NCBI RefSeq assembly: GCF_027244095.1
Contig: NC_069658.1
Location: 415,116,687 to 415,180,686 of the forward strand
From: Hemicordylus capensis
Lineage: Eukaryota; Chordata; Lepidosauria; Squamata; Cordylidae
Direction of reading: 5' to 3'
Length of the DNA stretch: 64,000 bases
Part shown: positions 59,101 to 64,000 of the stretch, in pieces
Layout: each line of letters opens with the position of its first letter
Numbering within the stretch: position 1 is the stretch's first letter
Translations under genes and position numbers: made by a program
The notes under the pieces: generated by a model
What the model saw: only the letters and a program-made list of their open reading frames with translations
Database searches by the model: none
Told to the model about the DNA's origin: nothing

Positions 59101-60412
59101 CAATGCCCCCCCCCCCCCCCCAAATAGGATAGGGAAGATTGGTGGTGGCTGAAATGCTCTGAGGGTCATATGTGCATGAATTTCTATTTTTGGTTTAATT
59201 TGGTGGTATGTGAATATGATGATCTGGAATTATGTCCATGAGAAGGTTTCCTCCACTGGGATTCCTACTCATTGTTTCCTATGAGTACTAACAGCACAAC
59301 GCTAAGCTTGCTTACCCTGAAGTAAATCTGAAGGCCAAATTATTTAATATGCTTATCATGTGATGTGATTTGACAAAGAAAAAAATAGCTCTAATTTGTT
59401 CCAATGGGAGCTTTTTTATTCAGTGCGAACAGCAGTCACTAGGGGGCAGAGGGTTAAAGCCCACCACACACACACCACTTCTGAACTGGACTGGGGCCCT
59501 GGCTATTTACATATGAAAAATAAAGTGCACAGATCCCAATCATGCAGTAGGCACCATCAAGTTTGGGCCTTAGTTCAATGATACTCTAGTAAGTGGCCGA
59601 CATCTAGACTAATTTACTGAATAGTACTACTAATGTCTAAAGGGCTACTTAATTTCGACAGAACAACTCAGGAATAACTTAAGTTGATGTCAGCCGGTGC
59701 ATTTATGATTGCAGCCCAAGCTGAGATAAAGCCACAGGTTCAAAGAACATGAGAAAAACCACAAAACAGTTCTGTCCACTCCCACACACCATGGGTAGAA
59801 TTTGTTGTGGATACCAAAACACCCAGGGCAAGCACTAGGGGTCTGCATCGTTGGGCAGCTGCTAAGGGTCCAGAGCCCTCAGAAGGCTGATGGCCAAGAC
59901 ACCTCTATGCCCACAGTCTTCGTGTAGTGTCAGTGGAGCAACTCTCTTGGGAATCCACCCAGGTAGGAGGGGACCCATGGAGGACAGTTTGTCAAGGGAC
60001 TATGCAACTCTGAGTCTTTCCCCTCCAGTGCCCACCACTCTGAAGAGGCACCATGTTTGTACCGTCTTGCTCCCAATGCCAAGTCTTTCCATTACATCTC
60101 TACGCCAGCTTCCTTGGTCATGACAAGAGCAAAGCCTACCAGCTAAGCCAGTGCAAACACACGCTTGTCAACAGCACACCTGGTCCAGCTGCTTCTGGAT
60201 CTTGCTTTGCTGCTCTGTCACCAGCTTGAGCTTCTCAGCATCAGCCTCGGGGAACTCCCGGCCAGCCTTTTTCGCTGTCCGCTGCTTGGCACACAGGGCC
60301 TTGCGGGACTTGCGGTGCACGCCAATTTGCTCCTCCAGCACCTTCAGCTGCATCTGCAGAAGCTGCTGTGTATGGAAAAGCCACTCTTCATATTGACGCT
60401 GATCAGCTTCAT
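32008..60412 (-). CDS. KMT2D: KMT2D, histone H3K4 methyltransferase, C-terminal 2,112 residues in 17 exons
   Basis: KMT2D (MLL2/MLL4) places H3K4me1 at enhancers within the WDR5/RBBP5/ASH2L/DPY30 plus UTX/PTIP complex in the nucleus. Exons on the minus strand are: 60180-60412, 55221-58250, 54339-54482, 46719-46883, 45708-45864, 45164-45245, 44731-44906, 44252-44370, 42139-42274, 41926-42050, 40050-41193, 38404-38540, 37686-37816, 36857-37142, 35416-35489, 33320-33428 and 32008-32100. All boundaries are GT/AG, all phases match, and the frame is open to TAG. Domain order: coiled coil, glutamine-rich region, extended PHD, FYRN/FYRC, Win motif, SET, post-SET. GAWNCRKWMN and ILTHYK distinguish it from KMT2C (GAVNCRKWMN). 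The N-terminal two-thirds lies beyond the right edge. Introns carry DIRS, hAT, SINE and LINE copies, but no exon is disrupted. Confidence 0.97.
33320..33428 (-). CDS. KMT2D: KMT2D SET exon (NHSC motif)
   Basis: Encodes YINHSCAPNCVAEVVTFDKE through RIPKGEE. NHSC is the SAM-binding pseudoknot motif of SET domains. Acceptor CCCTGCAG, donor GTGAGA. Confidence 0.96.
34713..35173. mobile_element. Fold-back hAT element, copy 3
   Basis: Exact 8-bp duplication CTGCCTAC at 34705-34712 and 35174-35181. Ends TAGGGATGTGCACGGAAC and GTACACATCCCTA are inverted. Long arms (about 34765-34900 against 34930-35085) pair closely, including GCCGCTTTAAGGGC and GCCCTTAAAGCGGC. It is in a KMT2D intron. The rest of that intron (33429-34712) shows no other recognised feature. 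Confidence 0.85.
35416..35489 (-). CDS. KMT2D: KMT2D SET exon (NRGIYMFRINN)
   Basis: Encodes NRGIYMFRINNEHVIDATLT and GGPA plus a split arginine codon. Donor GTGAGT. It is the smallest exon in the window. Confidence 0.95.
35848..35905 (-). repeat. SINE/LINE tail fragment
   Basis: TATTTATTTAACATATTTTT followed by ACTGCCCCAAAC and TCTGGGCAGTTCACAAC resembles the common squamate retroposon tail. Confidence 0.5.
35986..36667. mobile_element. hAT element with purine-rich interior
   Basis: Exact 8-bp duplication GTCTAGAA at 35978-35985 and 36668-36675. Ends CAGATGTCAAACTGG and AGCTTGACACACCTG are imperfect inverted repeats starting CAG, as in hAT. About 36300-36480 is an almost pure purine (GA-rich) tract on the plus strand. 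No transposase remains. Confidence 0.75.
36857..37142 (-). CDS. KMT2D: KMT2D exon, start of SET domain
   Basis: Encodes PHTLNSTSMSKAYQSTFTGE through the SET start NVYLARSRIQGLGLYAAKDL and on to REKIYEEQ. GxG of the SAM pocket is visible as GLGLYA. Donor GTGGGG. Confidence 0.96.
37686..37816 (-). CDS. KMT2D: KMT2D exon with FYRC end and Win motif
   Basis: Encodes LPGVESCQNYLFRYGRHPLM, then INPTGCARSEPKILTHYK. GCARSEPKI is the Win motif whose arginine inserts into WDR5, and it is unchanged from human as I recall it. Confidence 0.96.
38404..38540 (-). CDS. KMT2D: KMT2D exon between FYRC and Win motif
   Basis: Encodes (A)VWNRIIEPVALMRKEADM through HAVLRIAES. Donor GTATGT, acceptor GCTAAAG. Nearly identical to mammalian KMT2D. 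Confidence 0.95.
38989..39287 (-). mobile_element. 5S rRNA-derived SINE in KMT2D intron
   Basis: This is a second copy of the SINE at 18738-19018 and better preserved. On the minus strand it reads AAGCTAAGCAGGGTCTGCCC and ATGAATGGGAGACTTGATGT, then the tail CTGACTCAGTATATGGCAGC. Direct pieces of the flank (CTTGGAGACACA...CAGAATCCAGCCT) are duplicated at 39290-39350, a small tandem repeat. Confidence 0.75.
40050..41193 (-). CDS. KMT2D: KMT2D large exon: extended PHD finger, FYRN/FYRC
   Basis: This exon has 381 codons. It opens with a proline-rich stretch (PSPPLSPFAPSPPSPP). A basic KKWKGVRWKRLRFLITIQKA segment comes next. The extended PHD follows, from CCFCHEEGDGATDGPARLLN through WVHLNCALWSTEVYE, CSLCQKTGAT and YHFACAIRAKCMFFKDKTML, with all expected Cys/His ligands. 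Next come FYRN (FRRVYIERDEVKQIASIIQR) and FYRC (LYPVGYEATRIYWSLRTNNR). Compared with my memory of human KMT2D, ePHD and FYR are almost unchanged and the proline-rich linker is variable. The opposite strand is also open for over 400 codons, which I attribute to base composition. Confidence 0.97.
41926..42050 (-). CDS. KMT2D: KMT2D exon (PEWLKQFEAMLPGYSLKNEL)
   Basis: Encodes KEKPVATKGPEGGPEWLKQF through LDILTLLKQ. The first codon is split with the preceding exon. Donor GTGGGG. Confidence 0.94.
42139..42274 (-). CDS. KMT2D: KMT2D exon (NLNGVMVAVAELLSMKIPSS)
   Basis: Encodes NLNGVMVAVAELLSMKIPSS, YEVLFPDSP and a more variable RKVEADAQ end. Donor GTGAGT. ELLSM is a conserved hydrophobic helix. 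Confidence 0.94.
42318..42498 (-). mobile_element. CR1-group LINE 3' tail in KMT2D intron
   Basis: GGGCCCAAGGCCTATCCCGT, CACAGTGGCCCACCAGTGGC and CAACTGGTATTCAGAGGC match the LINE tail at 13599-13835. It lies less than 50 bp from the preceding exon's acceptor side. Confidence 0.72.
43086..43750. mobile_element. Fold-back-family hAT element, copy 4
   Basis: An exact duplication CATGCCAC lies at 43078-43085 and 43751-43758. Ends TAGTGGTGTGCACAAACC and TTCGTGCACACTGCTA form a diverged version of the family termini. Internal inverted arms exist near 43360-43400 and 43480-43530 (CATATCCGAAGAGCGTGTGA against its complement), but the outer halves no longer pair well. The flanking intron 42500-43085 and 43760-44250 shows nothing else. 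Confidence 0.8.
44252..44370 (-). CDS. KMT2D: KMT2D exon (KGSEVSVMLTVSAAAAK)
   Basis: Encodes (D)AKPYGASEQVGKGTPGTS and KGSEVSVMLTVSAAAAK. The N-terminal part is shorter than the human equivalent. Donor GTATGA. Confidence 0.94.
44731..44906 (-). CDS. KMT2D: KMT2D exon (MESDEESDSPDSIVPASSPE)
   Basis: Encodes the acidic serine-rich MESDEESDSPDSIVPASSPE and LSPVIPIIPKASIP. The sequence is strongly conserved with mammals. Acceptor TTCTGCAG, donor GTGTGT. Confidence 0.95.
45164..45245 (-). CDS. KMT2D: KMT2D exon (VKSLDLLAALPTPPHNQTED)
   Basis: Encodes TPPVEVKSLDLLAALPTPPH and NQTEDV plus a split arginine codon. LDLLAAL is a conserved hydrophobic patch. Donor GTGAGG. Confidence 0.95.
45708..45864 (-). 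CDS. KMT2D: KMT2D exon (NNLSNPPTPPSSLPPTPPPS)
   Basis: Encodes NNLSNPPTPPSSLPPTPPPS, VQQKLVNGVMSSEELTEQPK and a variable end. Proline-rich linker. Acceptor TGTCTAG, donor GTAAGC. Confidence 0.94.
46719..46883 (-). CDS. KMT2D: KMT2D exon (EPVITANFNLFPPFGSSPIN)
   Basis: Encodes ELSLLPLMEPVITANFNLFP through YYSQLLTK, conserved with mammals. It lies immediately downstream of the intron that holds DIRS fossil C. Acceptor CCCCTAG after a CTCTCTC-rich tract. Confidence 0.94.
47099..53276 (-). mobile_element. DIRS-like retroelement fossil C in KMT2D intron
   Basis: This is the most complete fossil in the window. The inverted termini are 47099-47620 (with hAT copy 5 inserted) and about 53130-53276: CCCAGTTCTTTTA on the left against AAAAGAACTGGG on the right. 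The internal complementary region, about 47815-47905, carries the complement of the left end and then that of the right end, exactly as in DIRS-1. On the minus strand the order is ORF1-like about 52390-51000, RT about 50520-50090 (SSIDLKEAYLHVLIH, YLDDLLV), RNase H about 49800-49290 (INWLELQAI, DWLSR) and tyrosine recombinase about 48600-47760. It has several breaks and is not intact. It reads in the same direction as KMT2D. Confidence 0.82.
47162..47508. mobile_element. Fold-back hAT element, copy 5, in the DIRS C terminus
   Basis: Exact duplication TTGAGTAG at 47154-47161 and 47509-47516. The right end TTTTCGTGCACATCCCTA is typical of the family; the left end, TAGGCTCGTGCCCGAAAC, is diverged. 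Arms about 47247-47320 against 47400-47470 pair well. It splits the left inverted terminus of DIRS fossil C. Confidence 0.85.
53276..54338. other. KMT2D intron remainder
   Basis: A SINE-tail fragment lies near 53405-53460 (CATTTGTATCCCAACCTTCC, CAAGGAGCCCGGGG). Short tandem AATCAATCAGTCAATC-like units are at 53560-53600 and a T run near 54038. No exon was recognised. Confidence 0.45.
54339..54482 (-). CDS. KMT2D: KMT2D exon (KKLRKEDGVKSNEALMKQLKQ)
   Basis: Forty-eight codons: DAQAAKKPPPPKPKRSQKAG, ERLANSRKKLRKEDGVK and LMKQLKQ. It is lysine-rich, with a likely nuclear localisation character. The donor reads GTAGTA, weaker than the other KMT2D donors here. Confidence 0.93.
55221..58250 (-). 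CDS. KMT2D: KMT2D giant glutamine-rich exon (1,010 codons)
   Basis: It opens VRKQQKEHTNLMAEYRNKQQ and SSTVLALSPSQSPHLMAKLP, as in human. It then runs for about 800 residues of polyglutamine blocks, with the longest run of nine Gln before PPPPGG. Repeated modules such as LLGQVSMQQQQ, LMGQMAMQQQQ, LLGQVSVVQQQ and LMGQVSVQQQQ recur. Conserved islands return near the end: IRAQLQGVISKNPQLRNLTP with QQLQALLMQ, and HLLLQKLLRAKNV, which holds an LXXLL nuclear-receptor box (LLQKLL) near 55336-55353. It ends DVRE with donor GTGAGC. Such regions are known to drive condensate formation in KMT2D. CTG/CTT-type repeats are on the plus strand. Confidence 0.96.
58251..60179. other. KMT2D intron with a tRNA-type SINE
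   Basis: A tRNA-derived SINE on the plus strand spans about 58408-58600. Its head is GGCTCAGTGGCAGAGCACAT and TTCAATCCCCAGCATCTCC, and its body ends CAATGCTGAGTTGGCTAGAC. A C-run of about 14 lies near 59107-59120. The rest, including 58650-59100 and 59120-60179, shows no feature I can name. Confidence 0.55.
60180..60412 (-). CDS. KMT2D: KMT2D coiled-coil exon
   Basis: Seventy-seven codons after a split aspartate: EADQRQYEEWLFHTQQLLQM, LKVLEEQIGVHRKSRKALCA and AEKLKLVTEQQSKIQKQLDQ. It is a heptad-rich helix matching the mammalian segment just before the glutamine-rich exon. This is the most upstream KMT2D exon in the window. Acceptor TTCCCCAG, donor GTGTGC. Confidence 0.95.
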
Positions 60413-60523
60413 CTGGGGAATAAGGAAGGAGACAGTGATTTGTAGGAGCTGGTCACACAGGCCAGTTTACACACTGCACAAAAAAGATACACTTTGCATC
60501 CATACAGTAACTAATATTACATA

Positions 60524-60918
60524 CAGGAGGACCTCACTATTTGCAGGTGCAGCACGCACAGTTGGGTAATTAGCACCCAACCTTGGTATATGCGCGGGGA
60601 GGGGGGTTAAACCCATGTATCTGTGGAGATCATTTCTGGCTAACATTTTGTTTTCAGGGGCCATTTTATGGCTTTTTAAAAAATGGGTAAGACAGCTATT
60701 TTCGGCCAACTTTCCAAACAGTGGACTGCTGGGAAGCAAGGCAGGACACTTGGGGGCATTATTTGGGTGTTATTTCGGGGGGGACGACACACCTATTTTT
60801 GGCCGATTTTCAGAAATTTTGGCCAGACCGGGAACCTAACTCTCAGATTCCCATAGCCCTCATAGATTCAATATCCGCCCCCTGACCATAGAATAAAACC
60901 TCCATGAATAATGTCCTG
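60524..60918. mobile_element. Possible Tigger/pogo-type MITE
   Basis: Flanked by TA on both sides, with ends CAGGAGGACCTCACTATTTG and CATGAATAATGTCCTG that are partly inverted. CCTC(A/G)CTATTTGC-like ends recall Tigger elements. No transposase. Confidence 0.5.
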
Positions 60919-61230
60919 TACCACTTTTCAACCAAAAGGCTCAAAACAGGGAAAAAAATAAGATGGCTCCTTGACCCCAAAGGACTCACAATCTAAAAAG
61001 AAATACAAGGTAGACACCAGCAACAGCCACTGGAAGGACAGTTGAATAAGGACAGTTGCTCTCCAACCTGCTAAATATAAGCGAGTCACCACTTGAAAAG
61101 GTGTCTCTTTTCTCAATTTGCAGGGTTAATTCATACTCAGAATTCACTATTACATATAGTAATATAGGTTTGACCATCAAGATGCTCAATATGTATATTC
61201 ATTTGGATATTTGAGATTCTAAAGAAAGGA

Positions 61231-64000
61231 GCATTGGTCACTCAACGTGAAGGCTTATTCTGGTCGCTGGCGTCGAGGACATCTCACATGGGTTATCCTC
61301 CCCACTCGCTCCAGAGGGCAGGACAAACAATTAGACAGAGCCTTTAAAAAGGAGAGCATAGCCCCTCCCAGTTCTGTTTGGTCAAGCCGAGCTTCTAGAA
61401 AGGTAAGTAAAGTAACAAGAAAACCAAATATAGGTTACCAGACAGGCTAGAGGCAAAGAAGTACAGAAAGACCCGCTTACCAGTAGTCGTGTGTACCCCA
61501 TGATGGGTCGAAATGTCCTCGACACCAGCAGCCAGAAGAAGCCTTCACAGTGAGTGACCAATGCTCCTTTCTTGGTTGCTGGGTGAGGACATCTCACAAG
61601 GGACATGCCACAGCTAGAGAACGTGGGAACGTCCCCGGCTACTGAGGCAGGAGGACTTGTTGTAGGACACATCTGCAAAACGCAGCCTGAGCTGAGTTGA
61701 AGAGGTCCAATGTGTAGTATCTCATGAACGTGGATGGAGAGGACCACGTGGCGGCTCTACAGATTTTGTCCAGGGGAGCGTTGGTGGAGGCCGCTGTTGT
61801 GGCTGCAGAATGAGTAGAATGAGCTGTGACCCTCAGGGGCGGCAACAAGTGTTGGACTTTGTAGGCCAGGGAGACGCATGCTTTGATCCAGTGGGACAAA
61901 GTTGCAGAAGACACTGGCTGACCCATGGTAGCCGGGAGGAACGAAACGAAGAGACTGTTAAGCGAAAAACAGCGGTCCTGGAGAGGTAGGTCTTCAGGCA
62001 ATGTCGCACATCTGAGTTTGTGTCACTTTTCCTCCCATGGGTGTAGTAGGTCAAGGACAGAATGAGGGTAGGACCAGATCCTCAGATCTGTGGAACACTG
62101 ACAGCACCTTCGAAAGGACAGATGGGTTGAGAATCAACCTATGGAATCCTGAGGAAAAAATGCGAAGTCACGGCTGGAGGAGAGCAACCTCAGCTCCGAG
62201 ATCTTCCTTGCAGAAATGACGGCAACCAGAAAAATGAGCTTGAAAGAAGGCAGGCGTAGAGGGATAGACCTTATGGGTTCAAAGGGAGGCCTGTGAAGAA
62301 CTCAGAGCACCTTGTGGAGATCCCAGGAGCAGAACCTGTGGACTACTGGAGGAGAAGACTCTACCATGTCGGTTCAGGAGGTTGTGCTCAGTCACCAGGC
62401 AGCAAGCTTGAACCATGCTGGATCATGGTGAACCACTGGACCCTGGCTGAGGTCTGGAATGGTCGGGAGAAACCAGGGATCTCCTATGGCAAGATGGATG
62501 ATTTCTGGGAACCAGGGTCGTCTTGGCCAGAAGGGAATGACAAGAATTACTTCTGTGCATGGAAGGCAAATGTGGCATAGAAGGCGGCTGAGGAGCGGGA
62601 CTGGAGGGAATGCATACAGGAGCTCCCGGGGCCAAGGAGTTGACATGGATTCCACCACTTCTGCCTAGTAGCAGGGGAAGCGGGAGAAGAAACTCGGAAG
62701 TTGTGAATTGGTCCAGGAGGCGAAGAGGTCCACTGTCAGTTGACCCAACTGGAGGACAAGTTGTCAGAAAACCTGAGGGTTGAGACTCCACTCGGCTGGG
62801 AAGAGATCTTGATGGCTCAGCCAGTCCGCCTGGGTGTTCAGGGAGCCGCTGACATGATGGGCTACTAGATAGGAGACATGCATCTCCGCCCAGGTTAGGA
62901 GGAGGACTGCCCCTTGGTGCAGGGACCTGGAGCAGGTTCCCCACCAACGGTTCACATGGGCTTTGGCCATGGTGTTGTCTGTTCGAATGAGGATGTGATG
63001 GTGTAGAATCTGGTCTTGGAATGCCACAAGGGTAAGGTGGATGGCCCGAAGCTCCAGCCAGTTGATGCTGTGCCAGGCTTCTTGAGGTGACCATCTTCCC
63101 TGGGTTGAGAGGTTGTGGCACTGTGCTCTCCAACCCAATAAGCTGGCATCCGTCGTTATGATGATCCAGGAACGGACCCGTGGTCAGGTGAGAGGTCTGC
63201 AGCCACCAGAGCAAGGCATCTCTCACTGGACTGATGGGGTAAGTTCTAGTCTGACATGTCGCCTCTGGGCGATGAAAGTCTAGTGAAGGAGGAGAAACCA
63301 CTGAAGGGAGGAGAGGTGGGGCAGAAGTGGAATTGTGCCCACTGGACAACTTCCAGTGAAGAAACCATCAATCCCCGGAGCTGGGCCAAAGTGAGCACTG
63401 GTATCGACCTGGGAGACAGAGTCTGGTGAATGAGGGAATGCAACTTGTCTATCTGATCCTGGCGAAGGAACAGGCGAGGACTCCTAGATGTTGAATCCAG
63501 TTGGAGGGAATCAGGTTGCTTTGGGCCAGGTTCATGAGGAAGCTGTGAGATGACAGGATTGAGAAGGTCGCATTGAGGTCTTTCTCGGCTGAGGCTCTTC
63601 AGGATCTCTTCAGGAGCGAGGAGGTCATCGAGGTAATAAAAAACTCTGATCTTCTGGAGCCACGAATGGAGCCAGCATCTTGGTGAAGATCCAAGGGGCC
63701 AAGGAGAGACCCAAGGGAAAGGATGAATACTGATAGCGCAGACCCTTGTAGGAGAAACAGAGCAGGTGATGGTGCTCTTGATGTATGGGGTCATGGAAGT
63801 AGGCTTTTGTAAGGTCCACCGATAACAGGAAGTCCCCATGGTGAAGTGCCTCTGAGACGGAGTGGATGGTTTCCATGTAGAACTTCCGGCGTTTCACAAA
63901 TTTGTTTAGATACTTGAGGTCCTGTATGGCCCTTAGAGAGCCATCTCTTTTGGGCACAGTAAACAAGATGGAATAAATGCCCCGTCCTTCCTGACCCGCT
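61231..64000 (-). mobile_element. DIRS-like retroelement fossil D (runs off right edge)
   Basis: The left terminus, 61231-61390, carries TCACTCAACGTGAAGGCTTA and CCCAGTTCTGTTTGGTC. The internal complementary region, about 61500-61610, repeats it in reverse (AGAAGAAGCCTTCACAGTGA). On the minus strand the order is RT from the window edge to about 63450 (LKYLNKFVKRRKFYMETIHS, SVDLTKAYFHDPIHQ, YYLDDLLAP), RNase H about 63150-62760 (INWLELRAIHL, LIRTDNT) and tyrosine recombinase about 62380-61640. It looks the least decayed of the four but has several breaks. ORF1 and the other terminus lie outside the window. It lies in the KMT2D intron upstream of the coiled-coil exon and has the same orientation as the gene. 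Confidence 0.8.

Noticed and set aside
1-64000. CRISPR arrays, operons, bacterial promoters or terminators
   Set aside because: The DNA is vertebrate nuclear sequence; the repeats present are transposons and microsatellites.

Overview
The window looks like a squamate reptile chromosome, probably a lizard. The host genes are vertebrate (SARNP, ORMDL2, KMT2D). The repeats are of a squamate type: a 5S rRNA-derived SINE, a tRNA-derived SINE with a triplet tail, CR1-group LINEs whose 3' ends recur, palindromic hAT MITEs, a fold-back hAT family and DIRS-like tyrosine-recombinase retroelements. No bacterial or organellar genes were seen.

Layout. Positions 1-6470 hold a DIRS-like fossil (A) running off the left edge, interrupted by a fold-back hAT and a LINE tail. 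Around 9.1-9.85 kb lies a CpG-rich divergent promoter. It fires left into SARNP (only coding exon 1 is visible, 9455-9490) and right into ORMDL2. The ORMDL2 coding exons 14321-14494, 14859-15010 and 16765-16900 join to exactly 153 codons plus a stop. From 17 to 28 kb there is no recognisable host coding sequence: a Tc1-like element, SINEs, a MITE and a second DIRS-like fossil (B, 21.6-27.3 kb) that carries two nested hATs.

From 60412 down to 32008 the minus strand carries the 3' part of KMT2D, the H3K4 methyltransferase also called MLL2/MLL4. There are 17 coding exons, which correspond to human exons 38-54 if the last one is numbered 54. All splice phases agree and the joined frame is open for 2,112 residues to the stop. 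They encode a coiled-coil exon, a 1,010-codon glutamine-rich exon, an extended PHD finger with FYRN/FYRC, the WDR5-binding Win motif, and SET plus post-SET. The 3'UTR probably reaches about 29 kb. One DIRS-like fossil (C, 47.1-53.3 kb) fills most of one KMT2D intron. Another (D, 61.2 kb to the right edge) lies upstream of the coiled-coil exon.

The main curiosities are as follows. (1) Four DIRS-like copies all lie on one strand, and three show inverted termini and/or the internal complementary region typical of DIRS. (2) Five fold-back hAT elements have exact 8-bp target duplications, three of them inserted into the DIRS copies. (3) ORMDL2 and KMT2D are tail-to-tail neighbours, unlike in human. 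(4) The KMT2D glutamine-rich exon is strongly remodelled. I found no convincing evidence of an entirely new biological system. All family assignments rest on reading the sequence, not on database searches.
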